NCBI GenBank assembly: GCA_046538945.1 | Contig: JBKHHW010000001.1 | Coordinates: 1 to 64,000, forward strand | Source of the DNA: JAEZKC01 sp046538945 | Lineage (GTDB): Bacteria; Fibrobacterota; Chitinivibrionia; Chitinivibrionales; Chitinispirillaceae | Direction: 5' to 3' | DNA: 64,000 bases | In this document: positions 24,683-34,829 of the stretch, piece by piece | How positions within the stretch are numbered: position 1 is the first letter of the stretch | How the letters are laid out: every line of letters begins with the position of its first letter | Made by a program: the position numbers and the translations under genes | Notes under the pieces: generated by a model | Database searches by the model: none | The model's input: the letters and a program-made list of their open reading frames with translations, nothing else | What the model was told of the DNA's origin: nothing

Positions 24683-25884
24683 CCGGCACTCCCCTGCTTT
24701 GTTTGACCCTTGCCTTTTTTACCAGCAGGCGATCTTCCGACAATCACTTTCCCACCGTCACGGAGCAGATGCTGCCCCAGCGTTACCACCGGACCACTGA
24801 TCGTCTCAGGTGAGGTGATCTGTGCAAATGTTCCATCATCAATGCCTACAGAAACCGGAATCTGACTTACCTTTGCCGAATCCCCTACTGTGAAAACGAA
24901 GAACTTTCCCTCCCTGTCCACAACCGCCGAAGATGGTACCACCACAGCGGAATCCTCTCTCTCCAATACTATTTCCAATTTAGCAAACATACCCGGTTTG
25001 AGAAGAAGGGAATCGTTTTTCAAAGCCACTTCAACGGCCGCGGTCCTGGAACCCTCTTGAAAGAACGGTGCCACCCGATGTACCCGCCCCTCGAAAGATT
25101 TTCCGGGCAGTGCCTTAACCGTAACAGTCGCTTTCTTTCCAGGTGAAAGGCGCTGATATTCCCGTTCAGTAACAGCCAATTCCACATATACGGTATCAAT
25201 ACCCACAACGGTTACGACCGGTCCCCCAACAGACAGCTGCGCCCCGCCGTCTACATGACGCACTGCGATGAAACCCGGTTTTGAAGCTCTTATATAGGTA
25301 TAACCAAGCCGGGTCTTCGCCTGAGCCACCAGAGCCTCCCGTTGGTCCAGCTGAGCTTTGGCAAGCTCGAGTCGTGATTTCTGGGTCTGAAGCTGAGTCT
25401 GAAACGATTCGAATTCCACCTGCGAAGAGATTCCTTTTTCCAAAAGCCCCCTGACCCGCTCAAGCTCCCGCTCAGTAAAGGATACCTGAGCCTGTGCTTC
25501 GGCTACGGAAGCACTGCTAACCCGGACCTGAGCCTGTGCTTCCTGCAGCGCATGACGGTACTCTGTATCATCGATTCTGCCGATAATTTCCTTACCCCTC
25601 ACATCATCACCGATCCTTTTATTGAGACTGATGAGCCGTCCCCCTACTTTTGCCGAAACTACATACTTGTAAGATGCATTCACAGTACCTGCAAATTCCC
25701 GAACATCGGAAATGGATCGTACAGAAGGCTGAGCCACTTCAACTGCAACCGGTCCCTGTGTTCGACGAGGACCGAATGATGATGCTCCGCCCTTGTCTTT
25801 TTGCAAAGACCTCACAACCAGAAGTGATACTGCAGCTATAAAAACCAGCACGAAAAACGAAACTGCAACTCTCTTTGCTTTCAT
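24679..25884 (-). CDS. RND periplasmic adaptor (membrane fusion protein)
   Basis: A 401-residue HlyD/AcrA-type adaptor. After an N-terminal membrane helix (VAVSFFVLVFIAAVSLLVV) come the lipoyl/barrel-sandwich halves (GGRLISLNKRIGDDVRGKEIIGRIDD and GFIAVRHVDGGAQLSVGGPV), a long alpha-hairpin (about 105-190), and a beta-barrel domain. It bridges the RND pump and the TolC-like duct. The ATG at 25884 directly follows GGGGAG; an ATG at 25905 has no ribosome site. The C-terminus is short and Lys/Gly-rich. First gene of the operon. Confidence 0.92.
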   Translation of the reverse strand: MKAKRVAVSFFVLVFIAAVSLLVVRSLQKDKGGASSFGPRRTQGPVAVEVAQPSVRSISDVREFAGTVNASYKYVVSAKVGGRLISLNKRIGDDVRGKEIIGRIDDTEYRHALQEAQAQVRVSSASVAEAQAQVSFTERELERVRGLLEKGISSQVEFESFQTQLQTQKSRLELAKAQLDQREALVAQAKTRLGYTYIRASKPGFIAVRHVDGGAQLSVGGPVVTVVGIDTVYVELAVTEREYQRLSPGKKATVTVKALPGKSFEGRVHRVAPFFQEGSRTAAVEVALKNDSLLLKPGMFAKLEIVLEREDSAVVVPSSAVVDREGKFFVFTVGDSAKVSQIPVSVGIDDGTFAQITSPETISGPVVTLGQHLLRDGGKVIVGRSPAGKKGKGQTKQGSAG

Positions 25885-26059
25885 CTCTCCCCATTTCCGA
25901 CACATGCGGACAAATCGGTTCTGAATACAGTTATGGAATTATTAGACTTCTCTGAAATATCGTCCGTTACAGAAATATACCTGCACACAACTTTTTTTTG
26001 CTATACAAACCATATCAATAATAGAGTAAAGCATAATGCGGCTGTTCTGTATCCCACCC

Positions 26060-27130
26060 TCATTCTCTTCTCAACACACTTCCCGCAAGCTGTCCGCACG
26101 CCCCCATGATGTCCTGCCCCCTGCTTCGACGGACCGTAGCGGCAAGACCACGTCTGTGAAGCTCTTCTGCGAAAGAATCAACTGTACAGTCATCAGGCGA
26201 CTTGAAGTTCCCTCTCCCAGTCTGATTCAATGGGATCAGATTCACTTTGCAGGGAAAGCCTCCCAGAAGCCTCTGAAGCGCGTTTGCCGCTTCTTTTGTA
26301 TTGGTTACCCCGTCAATTACAACATATTCAAATGTCACCCTGCGACCTGTTTTGTAAAAGTAACGCCTGGCAACAGACACAAGCTGTTCTATAGGATACC
26401 TGTCATTTATGGGCATGTATTTACTTCTCAGTTCATTGTTCCAGGCATTGAGAGAAATGGCCAGACCGATGGTGAGATTTTCATTCATAAGGCGATCGAT
26501 TGAAGGAACAACACCGGCAGTGGATACGTTTATCCTGCGGGCTCCGATGTTGAATCCGTCCTCATCCATCATGATGGCCAAAGAAGATCTGAAATTCTCA
26601 AAATTGCTCAACGCCTCACCCATGCCCATGAACACGATGTTGGTAACCACCCTGTCACCTTTAAAGAAAAGATAATCGTTTATCCCCACAAGCTGCCCGA
26701 CAATCTCCTCCTGTGTCAGATTGCGGATAAAACCCAGTTTCCCTGTTTCACAGAAACTGCATCCCAGGCCACATCCCAACTGACTCGAAATACAGGCAGT
26801 TCTCCTTTTATCATCAATCAAAAGTACACTTTCCACGACATCGTCACTACCCGGAAGCACAAATCCGAACTTTACCGCATCTCCGAACTTTGATTCCAGA
26901 ACATATCGGGCCTCCAACTTACCGATTTCACAGCGCTCATCCAGCTTTGTACGAATCGGCTTTGACATGTTGGTCATTTCATCAAAACTGTCAATTCGCT
27001 TCTGATAAAGCCATTTTATGATCTGACGGGCTCTGAAGCTCTTCTCGCCCATACCGAGAACAAATTCGGTCATATTTTCAAGTGACAGATTCTTCAGGCG
27101 GGTTTTGGACTGCGGATCTGACTGAGACAT
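26060..27130 (-). CDS. rlmN: 23S rRNA (adenine2503-C2)-methyltransferase
   Basis: A 356-residue radical-SAM enzyme that methylates A2503 of 23S rRNA and some tRNAs. The cluster motif is CGLGCSFCETG, the SAM-binding region includes NIVFMGMGEALSN, and the C-terminal ACGQL holds the cysteine that forms the methyl transfer adduct. The N-terminal helical RNA-binding part (FRARQIIKWLYQKRIDSF) is intact. ATG 27130 lies behind an AGGAAG; a GTG one codon upstream is possible. The usual CPTGKMGF after the first Cys is CETGKLGF here, a mild variant. Confidence 0.95.
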   Translation of the reverse strand: MSQSDPQSKTRLKNLSLENMTEFVLGMGEKSFRARQIIKWLYQKRIDSFDEMTNMSKPIRTKLDERCEIGKLEARYVLESKFGDAVKFGFVLPGSDDVVESVLLIDDKRRTACISSQLGCGLGCSFCETGKLGFIRNLTQEEIVGQLVGINDYLFFKGDRVVTNIVFMGMGEALSNFENFRSSLAIMMDEDGFNIGARRINVSTAGVVPSIDRLMNENLTIGLAISLNAWNNELRSKYMPINDRYPIEQLVSVARRYFYKTGRRVTFEYVVIDGVTNTKEAANALQRLLGGFPCKVNLIPLNQTGRGNFKSPDDCTVDSFAEELHRRGLAATVRRSRGQDIMGACGQLAGSVLRRE

Positions 27131-27236
27131 CACTACTTCCTATTCTTCAACATTCCGTACTGCGACAAGGATAAAAGCGTGCCCTCTTGAACGAAAAAAG
27201 GCCTGAAGAACCGAAGCCCTTCAAGCCAATATTTAA

Positions 27237-27320
27237 TGCGGTCGGCCGGACTCGAACCGGCACAGGCATACGCCCACTACCCCCTCAAAGTAGCGTGTCT
27301 ACCAATTCCACCACGACCGC
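27237..27320 (-). tRNA. tRNA-Leu (anticodon GAG)
   Basis: The minus strand folds as a class II tRNA: a 7-bp acceptor stem GCGGTCG/CGACCGC, D arm with TGGTGGAATTGGTAGACAC, anticodon stem CTACT/GGTAG with loop TTGAGGG (anticodon GAG, reads CUC/CUU), a long variable arm and the T arm GGTTCGAGTCC. The discriminator is A and CCA is not encoded. It lies between rlmN and secG on the same strand. Confidence 0.95.
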
Positions 27321-27330
27321 TGAAAATTCT

Positions 27331-27810
27331 CTACTCTGCAGTTTTCTGCTCAGGTTCTGCAGCTTTCTGCTCAGGTTCTGTGTTCTGATCAGACTCGGCA
27401 CTCTCCTGCTGAGCAGGTTCCTCCGAAGCCTCTTCACCGCCAAGACCGGGAAGAACTTCAGTACCGTCACTCTCTTTCATTTCCATCCCAGGCTCAACGA
27501 GAGGAGTCGGAGCTTCATCACGGACTTTTTCCGCCCTTTTCTGCATCCCGGACTGCTCAAGAGCAACATTGCTGCTATTGGAAGCCACAAATGTCATGAC
27601 TATACAAAGAATCAGAAAAAGCGATCCGAAAACGGCAGTTCCCTTTGTAAGGATATTCGCAGTATCCTGGGTTCCCAGGAAGTTGCTTGCCCCACTCAGA
27701 CCGCCGATTGCCCCGGAGATCCCTCCGCCCTTATCCGACTGGATCAGGATAATGAGACACAAGAAAATACATACCAGAATGAACATAACCAAGAGAATTC
27801 CAAATAACAT
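27331..27810 (-). CDS. secG: Preprotein translocase subunit SecG
   Basis: A 159-residue SecG, the small membrane subunit of the SecYEG channel. Two helices (about 1-25 and 55-78) flank the conserved cytoplasmic loop SDKGGGISGAIGGLSGASNFLG. After about residue 85 there is a long acidic, low-complexity tail with EPEQK repeats, which makes it about twice the usual length. ATG 27810 is chosen over an upstream TTG within tpiA. It follows tpiA closely, an arrangement seen in many bacteria. Confidence 0.92.
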   Translation of the reverse strand: MLFGILLVMFILVCIFLCLIILIQSDKGGGISGAIGGLSGASNFLGTQDTANILTKGTAVFGSLFLILCIVMTFVASNSSNVALEQSGMQKRAEKVRDEAPTPLVEPGMEMKESDGTEVLPGLGGEEASEEPAQQESAESDQNTEPEQKAAEPEQKTAE

Positions 27811-27829
27811 ACCACCACCATTGAAAAAG

Positions 27830-28585
27830 TTATTTAGGTTGCACAATACCGGCGAAATCAGCAGGCTTCAGTGCGGCTCCACCGATAAGCCCACCATCCA
27901 CATCACTTTCCGCCAGAAGATCTTTCGCATTTCCTGGCTTCATGCTACCGCCGTACTGTATACGCATTGTGTCAGCAGTTTCTTTTCCAAAAAGTTCGGA
28001 AAGTAGTTTTCTGATGAACACATGCACCTCATTTGCCTGCTGAGGTGTAGCGGTCTCACCGGTTCCGATAGCCCAGACCGGTTCGTAGGCAATGGTGCAC
28101 TTGGCAGCTTCTTCAGCAGAAATTCCCTCAAAGGCACCGCGAACCTGCTTTTCGATGACCGCATTCATTTTACCGCTCTTCCGCTCTTCAAGAGTTTCTC
28201 CCACACAAACGATAGGAAGAAGACCCGAAACGAGAACAGCCTTTGTTTTCTTATTAACAGTCTCATCAGTTTCACCGAAATAGGAACGCTGTTCGGAATG
28301 ACCGATGATCACATAGGTCACGCCCACGCTTTTGAGCATATCGCAGCTTACTTTTCCGGTAAAAGCCCCTTTTTGCTCCCAGTGCACATCCTGAGCACCA
28401 AGTTTCACATTTGAACCCTTCAGTTCCTCCGCAACAGCCAGAAGATTGGTATAGGGCGGGCATACTGCAACATCCACATCCGTAACTGAACCAACAACCT
28501 CAACTACGCCTTTGGCTAAAGCACGTGCTTCATCAAGGGTAGTGTTCATCTTCCAGTTACCGGCAATAAAGTTTTTTCTTGACAT
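27830..28585 (-). CDS. tpiA: Triosephosphate isomerase
   Basis: A 251-residue TIM barrel enzyme that interconverts dihydroxyacetone phosphate and glyceraldehyde 3-phosphate. Catalytic residues are seen: Lys in FIAGNWKMN, His in VIIGHSEQR and Glu in AYEPVWAIGTG; the phosphate loop YGGS and GGAAL are at the end. GAGGAT precedes the ATG. It sits in the glycolytic cluster gap-pgk-tpiA, followed by secG. Confidence 0.97.
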   Translation of the reverse strand: MSRKNFIAGNWKMNTTLDEARALAKGVVEVVGSVTDVDVAVCPPYTNLLAVAEELKGSNVKLGAQDVHWEQKGAFTGKVSCDMLKSVGVTYVIIGHSEQRSYFGETDETVNKKTKAVLVSGLLPIVCVGETLEERKSGKMNAVIEKQVRGAFEGISAEEAAKCTIAYEPVWAIGTGETATPQQANEVHVFIRKLLSELFGKETADTMRIQYGGSMKPGNAKDLLAESDVDGGLIGGAALKPADFAGIVQPK

Positions 28586-28687
28586 GATCGTTTATCCTCA
28601 AGTTTTCAGATTATTGCAGGAGCATAAAATACTACTCGGCTCACTGCAGGTCAAAAGATTTCGTCAATCAAGCGAGGGGGAAGGCCC

Positions 28688-29956
28688 TTACTTGTCGTTT
28701 AGCGCTTTCACTCCCGGCAGTTCCTTGCCCTCGACCAGCTCAAGCGATGCCCCTCCGCCGGTGGAAATGTGAGACATTTTGTCCGCAACCCCGGCCTTTT
28801 TGACCGCGGAAACAGAATCACCTCCACCGATTACAGTGACAGCACCTTCAAGCTCCGCAAGTGATGAAGCGATAGCCTGAGTTCCTTCGGCGAATTTGGG
28901 AAATTCAAAAACACCCATAGGACCGTTCCAGAAAACAGTCTTGGCACCCTTGATGGCGTTTTTGAATTTGTCTCTGGTCAAAGGACCGATATCCATACCC
29001 ATCCAACCGTCCTCGATCGCTCCCCGGGCCACGACCTTCGATTCCACATCAGCCCCGAATTCCTTTGTCACCACATGATCGATCGGCAGATATATATACA
29101 CCTGTGTTTCGTAGGCTTTCTGAAGAATCTTGCGGGCAGTATCGATCATATCCTCTTCCACGAGAGAATCACCGATCGACAGCCCTTTGGCCTTGAGAAA
29201 CGTATAGGCCATGCCGCCGCCGATAATCATATAGTTCACTTTTGAAAGCAGACTTTCCAAAACTGCAATCTTGGATGAAACTTTTGCGCCACCGATAATA
29301 GCCACAAAAGGTTTTTCTGGATTATCAACAACTTTATCCTGGAGAAATTCCAGTTCCTTTTCCATAAGGAAGCCGGCAACGGAGGGAAGAAAATGCGCCA
29401 CTGCTTCCGTTGAAGCATGAGCCCGGTGAGCCGTACCGAAGGCGTCATTCACATACACATCACCGTATGATGCCAGCACCTTGCCCATTTTTTCACGATC
29501 CTGTGCATCCTTGGCCTTTTCTTCCTTGTGAAAACGGGTATTCTCAAGCATGAGAACGGCACCGTTATCCAGCTTTGAAACCATATCCCTGGTTTCATCA
29601 CTCAGGCAGTCCGGAGCAACGGCAACATCCCTGCCGATAAGCTTTGAAAGATGAGCAGCCAGGGGAGCCATTTTGTGCTTACCCTCCAGATACTTCTGTT
29701 CATCAAAAGGCTTGCCCTCTTTTTCCGCCTTCTCCCTGGCCTTGGGTGTTTCCTTCCTGGGGTCACCCAGATGAGACATGAGTACGAGGCTCTTTACACC
29801 CTGCTCCATCACGTATTTGATAGTAGGAAGCGCGGCCTGGATTCGGTTATCATCCTGAATGACTCCCTCATTCATGGGAACATTGAAATCCACGCGCATG
29901 ATGACCCGTTTACCTTTAAGGTCGATATCTTTGACAGTTTTTTTCGTTATAGCCAT
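28688..29956 (-). CDS. pgk: Phosphoglycerate kinase
   Basis: A 422-residue enzyme that transfers phosphate from 1,3-bisphosphoglycerate to ADP. It has the opening [11 protein letters not shown], the substrate-binding basic patch with [24 protein letters not shown] and the nucleotide region GGGDSVSA. A short Lys/Glu-rich insertion near residues 70-90 ([14 protein letters not shown]) makes it slightly longer than the usual 395 residues. It follows a strong terminator that separates it from gap. Confidence 0.96.
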   Translation of the reverse strand: MAITKKTVKDIDLKGKRVIMRVDFNVPMNEGVIQDDNRIQAALPTIKYVMEQGVKSLVLMSHLGDPRKETPKAREKAEKEGKPFDEQKYLEGKHKMAPLAAHLSKLIGRDVAVAPDCLSDETRDMVSKLDNGAVLMLENTRFHKEEKAKDAQDREKMGKVLASYGDVYVNDAFGTAHRAHASTEAVAHFLPSVAGFLMEKELEFLQDKVVDNPEKPFVAIIGGAKVSSKIAVLESLLSKVNYMIIGGGMAYTFLKAKGLSIGDSLVEEDMIDTARKILQKAYETQVYIYLPIDHVVTKEFGADVESKVVARGAIEDGWMGMDIGPLTRDKFKNAIKGAKTVFWNGPMGVFEFPKFAEGTQAIASSLAELEGAVTVIGGGDSVSAVKKAGVADKMSHISTGGGASLELVEGKELPGVKALNDK

Positions 29957-29984
29957 TTGTCATTACCCCTTCGATTTTCAGGTG

Positions 29985-30026
29985 GAAAAAAGGGTTCTTT
30001 ATATTCATTGAATCATAAAGAACCCT
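29985..30026 (-). terminator. Intrinsic terminator between gap and pgk
   Basis: AGGGTTCTTTAT (29991-30002) and ATAAAGAACCCT (30015-30026) form a perfect 12-bp stem whose inner ATTCA/TGAAT pairs extend it. On the minus strand it is followed by TTTTTT (29985-29990). It lies 31 bases after the gap stop, so gap can be transcribed alone and pgk-tpiA-secG less strongly. Confidence 0.88.
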
Positions 30027-30056
30027 CAGGGATTAACCCGGAATTGACCACTGCAC

Positions 30057-31064
<1,008 letters not shown>

Positions 31065-31239
31065 TTACCTCCAATATTGTAAGTTAAAATTGAGGATGTT
31101 TAGATTACAGGAAAAAAGCTATTTTGAAGAACAATCCTGCCAGCACAGCACAGGCGGATAATATAGTTTGGGTCTGGACGCGAGTCAACCCAAAACCATT
31201 TTGGATAAGCCGTATCACATTACTCCTGAAGAGGTACAT

Positions 31240-32058
31240 ATGAATGATTCAATTCCCAAAGCGCCGTTTCTGAAATACACGGATATCGCCCGACCGGGTC
31301 CCTTCTTCATTGCCGGTCCCTGCGTCATCGAGTCCGAAGACTTATGCTGCAGGGTGGCGGAGGAACTGGTGAAACTAGCCGAATCCAACAACGTTGATAT
31401 CATTTTCAAATCATCATTCTACAAAGCCAACCGCACATCCCTAAATTCCTACCGCGGACCAGGCAAACAGGAAGGTTTGAAAATTCTCGACAACATAAGG
31501 CAACAGTTCGACATTCCGGTTCTCACCGATATTCATGAATCCCAGGATGCTCAGGAGATTGCCCAGGCAGTCGACATTCTTCAGATCCCGGCATTTCTCT
31601 GCAGACAGACAGACCTGCTTGAAAGTGCAAAAGCAACGGGCAAATGGATCAATATCAAAAAAGGACAGTTCATGGCCCCCGAAGACATGAAATACTCGCT
31701 GCAGAAGGCCGGGGGCAAGTGCTGGCTTACTGAACGAGGCACGTTCTTCGGCTACAACCGTCTGGTGGTGGATTTTATTTCAATCCCGACCATGAAAAAA
31801 TACGGACGAGCGGTTGTTTTCGATGCCACTCACAGCGTACAGCAACCGGGAGGTGGAAACGGCTGTTCTTCCGGAAACAGAGAAATGGCACTTCCGCTGG
31901 CCCGGGCAGCCCTGGCCTCCGGAGCAGACGCGCTGTTCATGGAGATCCACCCAGATCCAGATAAGGCTTTTTGTGATGGTCCAAACAGTTTGAGCGTTCA
32001 GGACTTTACCCAAGCTCTACCAAAACTGATTGATATTTACAATGTGGTAAACGGATAA
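31240..32058 (+). CDS. kdsA: 3-deoxy-8-phosphooctulonate synthase
   Basis: A 272-residue TIM-barrel enzyme that condenses phosphoenolpyruvate and arabinose 5-phosphate to Kdo-8-phosphate, the first step to the inner core of lipopolysaccharide. Motifs include FFIAGPCVIESEDL, SSFYKANRTSLNSYRGPG, DIHES and FDATHSVQQPGG. I start at ATG 31240, behind GAGG; an earlier in-frame ATG would add 24 unrelated residues. It is strong evidence for an LPS-bearing outer membrane. Confidence 0.95.
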   Translation: MNDSIPKAPFLKYTDIARPGPFFIAGPCVIESEDLCCRVAEELVKLAESNNVDIIFKSSFYKANRTSLNSYRGPGKQEGLKILDNIRQQFDIPVLTDIHESQDAQEIAQAVDILQIPAFLCRQTDLLESAKATGKWINIKKGQFMAPEDMKYSLQKAGGKCWLTERGTFFGYNRLVVDFISIPTMKKYGRAVVFDATHSVQQPGGGNGCSSGNREMALPLARAALASGADALFMEIHPDPDKAFCDGPNSLSVQDFTQALPKLIDIYNVVNG

Positions 32059-32065
32059 TTCCGAT

Positions 32066-33094
32066 TTAGGAAGAACCAGAGCCCAGATTCACTTTGTTCT
32101 TCCAACCGGAAGAAATATGAGCTTTTCCGTTCGAATCGACAACTATACACTCCAGATCCGGCCTATCCTGGACAAACTGCAGGATTTCGCGGGCACTGCG
32201 GCAGAAAAGTCCCGTACTGTAGATATCGGCAATTACCGGGTCCGTCGCCCAGATAGTGAGACTCCGGTTTTCTCCGCAGCTGTAACCGGTGCGGGTGTCA
32301 AAAAGATGATGATACCTTCTGCCATCCACTACTCTGAACCGTTCGTAATCACCACTGGTCACAAGCGCACCCTTATCAAGAGGAAGCGTCGCGAGCATCT
32401 CCGAACGGTTTCTGGGATGTTGAACCCCGATCACCCAACTTGAGTTATCAGCACGAGCTCCGGAGGAAACAATGTCACCTCCGGCTACGATAAGATAATC
32501 GTTTATGCCGTATGACCTGACCAGCTCCTCCAACTGACGGAGCACATATCCCTTGGCGATTCCCCCCACATCGATTCTGATTTCAGGAGATTCGATTGTC
32601 ACCTCATCTGCGGCATCGTTCAGTTCTACTTTCCGATAATCGACTTTGGACAAAGCATCTTTCACCTGAGCCGGCTCCGGAAGAGGAGCATCCCCATTGG
32701 CCTGCTCATCAAAACCCCAAAGCTCTTTCAAAGGAAGTACGGTAATATCGAAGGCACCGTCCAGAGTATCGCCGTAGGCAAGTCCCAGCCGAAGCATTTC
32801 ACCCAGATCGTCTGAAACCGGCATGCTCTTCTTCGATCGCTCGTTCAAGAGCCTCACTTCAGAACCAGCCCGACTTACCGAAAAACGTTTTTCACTCTGG
32901 GCCAGAAAAGAATCCACCTTTTTCCAAACCGTGTCGACATCAAAACTTTCCGGAACCGAAAGTGTTATTTCAGAAACCGTATCCATCCGGAAAAAGAGAC
33001 GTTTACGATGCACTTTGCCATTGGACGAACAGGTCATCAGCACCAGCAAAAAAATCGGAACAGCAGCATACACTATCTTTTTTATCACATTCAT
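32066..33094 (-). CDS. apbE: FAD:protein FMN transferase lipoprotein (ApbE family)
   Basis: A 342-residue ApbE-type protein that attaches FMN to threonine of targets such as NqrB/RnfG subunits. A lipoprotein signal (VLMTC at about residue 22) places it on a membrane facing the periplasm. The family core is seen as RIDVGGIAKGYVL and YLIVAGGDIVSSG, with a C-terminal HLFDTRTGYSCG. It is convergent with kdsA, 7 bases apart. Its presence suggests an Rnf or Nqr complex elsewhere in the genome. Confidence 0.9.
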   Translation of the reverse strand: MNVIKKIVYAAVPIFLLVLMTCSSNGKVHRKRLFFRMDTVSEITLSVPESFDVDTVWKKVDSFLAQSEKRFSVSRAGSEVRLLNERSKKSMPVSDDLGEMLRLGLAYGDTLDGAFDITVLPLKELWGFDEQANGDAPLPEPAQVKDALSKVDYRKVELNDAADEVTIESPEIRIDVGGIAKGYVLRQLEELVRSYGINDYLIVAGGDIVSSGARADNSSWVIGVQHPRNRSEMLATLPLDKGALVTSGDYERFRVVDGRRYHHLFDTRTGYSCGENRSLTIWATDPVIADIYSTGLFCRSAREILQFVQDRPDLECIVVDSNGKAHISSGWKNKVNLGSGSS

Positions 33095-33122
33095 TCCCGG
33101 TGACTAAAATCAAAACAAACGA

Positions 33123-33899
33123 TCATACTGTTTCAGAATTCCGTGCTTTGTGCCAGTTCACCACAGCCGAAAACGGCAAAGATCCTCCGAAGATGTCAAG
33201 GGCACTGCCGACCGTGGCATCCACACGCCCCTTACCAAGCTGATCCACCATCTCAAGATCTGCAACGTTGCGTATACCCCCGGCATAAGTCACCGGCTGA
33301 AAGCAACAATGGCCCAAAAGCGACACGAGTTCTGAATCGATGCCCTTTTTAAGTCCCTCCACGTCCGCGGCATGAATCAGGTACTCATCACAGTACTCAT
33401 TCAGTTTCGCAAACAACTCTTCGGAAACTTCCTCTTCAGTGAACTTCTGCCACCGGTCGGTAACCACCAGATACCGATCCCCGGCCCTGCGGCAGCTCAG
33501 ATCAAGCACCAGTCTCTTCTTACCGACAGCCCTGATCAACTCCTCCAGACGCTCCCATTTGATACGCCCGTCACTGAATACGTACGAGGTAACAATAACG
33601 TGTGACGCTCCGGCATCCAGAAACATTTTTGCGTTCTGGGGTTTTATACCGCCACCTGCCTGAAGTCCCCCGGGAAAGGCGGAGAGCGCTTCCAAAGCCG
33701 CCTTCTGATTCCCCGGTCCAAGCATGATCACATGACCGCCCCGGAGGTCGTTATCTCTGTACAAAGCTGCAAAATGAGACGGCGACTGGTCTGTTTCAAA
33801 GTTGGTGATCAGTCTTTTCCTATTCCCTTCGAATAAGGTTCCCCCCACTATCTGCTTGACTCTTCCATCATGAAGATCAATACATGGTCTAAAACGCAT
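33123..33899 (-). CDS. Eukaryotic-type HisA isomerase
   Basis: A 258-residue TIM barrel predicted to be the 1-(5-phosphoribosyl)-5-[(phosphoribosylamino)methylideneamino]imidazole-4-carboxamide isomerase of histidine biosynthesis. It has the eukaryotic-type (yeast HIS6-like) opening RPCIDLHDGRVKQIVGGTL, a GGLQAGGGI phosphate loop, LVLDLSCR and TYAGGIR. This branch differs from the usual bacterial HisA. The start is AT-rich with no strong ribosome site. It is not beside other his genes and lies just upstream of apbE on the same strand. Confidence 0.85.
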   Translation of the reverse strand: MRFRPCIDLHDGRVKQIVGGTLFEGNRKRLITNFETDQSPSHFAALYRDNDLRGGHVIMLGPGNQKAALEALSAFPGGLQAGGGIKPQNAKMFLDAGASHVIVTSYVFSDGRIKWERLEELIRAVGKKRLVLDLSCRRAGDRYLVVTDRWQKFTEEEVSEELFAKLNEYCDEYLIHAADVEGLKKGIDSELVSLLGHCCFQPVTYAGGIRNVADLEMVDQLGKGRVDATVGSALDIFGGSLPFSAVVNWHKARNSETV

Positions 33900-34050
33900 A
33901 ATTATATTTTTAACCCTTTGAATGTTTTTGGATACTAAAGTGTTCTAAAATACGCTCCGCTGATCAGTTCTGCATAGAACAGGTTTGACGGACATATATT
34001 CAGAAACCATATTAGAAATTATTACCTACACATTTCTGAAAGGGGTGCAT

Positions 34051-34785
34051 ATGAATTTGAAATCTTTTCTGACAGTCTGCGGCCTTGTTGCCTTTATAGG
34101 ATGCGGAAGCAGCGGTCCTAGAGAAGTCGTGGAAGAAAAATATCCCAGCGGAGCCAAAAAGGTAGTCGTAGTCTACGATGGAAAAGACACCCTCCGGGCC
34201 ACCTTCTTTTTCGAAGATGGAAAAATCCAGTCAGACCGCTTCTACAAAGAGAGCAAACTCGACAGCGTAATGGTCATAAACAACAAAGATGGCCAAACGA
34301 TCCAGGAATGCCACTACAAGGAAGGCAAAAAGCATGGTACCGAAAAGGAATTCTATGATGACGGTACCCTGAAAAGTGAAACTACCTACGAAAACGACGC
34401 TCCTGTAGGAAAGTCGGTGTCCTATTATGAAGACGGTCAGATCATGCAGGAAACCAGTTATGCAAATGGAAAGAAAGACGGCAAGGAAACTGTTTACTAT
34501 CCTAACGGGAAGATTAAACATGTACGCCATTACAAGGCCGGCAATATGGAAGGACTTGAACAGGAATTTTTCGAAACCGGCAAAGTCAAAGTCGAAAAGA
34601 ACTGGAAAGACAATCACCTTGACGGTACATTTGTAACCTACCATCCGAATGGAAAAAAGGAAGAGACAGGCACTTACAAAGAGGGCGCCTACGATGGTAC
34701 CAGAACCATGTACAATAAATTCGGCGGCAAGGTGTCAGAAGCATACTATGAAAACGGAGAACGTACCGGCGGACAGGTATTCTAA
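34051..34785 (+). CDS. MORN-repeat lipoprotein (YwqK-like)
   Basis: A 244-residue secreted lipoprotein with lipobox FIGC at about residue 17. The rest is a run of roughly eight MORN-like repeats, each with a strand ending in YY/FY followed by D/NG and a KxDGKE-type turn, as in SYYEDGQIMQETSYANGKKDG-like units. Such repeats (YwqK family) bind membranes or partners, or act in toxin immunity in some bacteria; no toxin gene is beside it. ATG 34051 follows AAAGGGG; an upstream ATG would lose the signal peptide. Confidence 0.8.
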   Translation: MNLKSFLTVCGLVAFIGCGSSGPREVVEEKYPSGAKKVVVVYDGKDTLRATFFFEDGKIQSDRFYKESKLDSVMVINNKDGQTIQECHYKEGKKHGTEKEFYDDGTLKSETTYENDAPVGKSVSYYEDGQIMQETSYANGKKDGKETVYYPNGKIKHVRHYKAGNMEGLEQEFFETGKVKVEKNWKDNHLDGTFVTYHPNGKKEETGTYKEGAYDGTRTMYNKFGGKVSEAYYENGERTGGQVF

Positions 34786-34795
34786 AAAATTCTCG

Positions 34796-34829
34796 AACCG
34801 GTTCTCGTCCTGAGAGCCGGTTTCTTCTA
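34796..34829. terminator. Bidirectional terminator between MORN lipoprotein and DacB-like gene
   Basis: AACCGGTTCTC (34796-34806) pairs with GAGAGCCGGTT (34812-34822) around a 5-base loop, followed on the plus strand by TCTTCTAA. On the minus side AAAAAATTCTCG precedes it, giving a T run for the opposite strand. It lies between convergent genes. Confidence 0.75.

Noticed and set aside
34051..34785. Toxin-antitoxin pair based on the YwqK-like repeat protein
   Set aside because: No toxin-like gene is adjacent and the protein is an exported lipoprotein.
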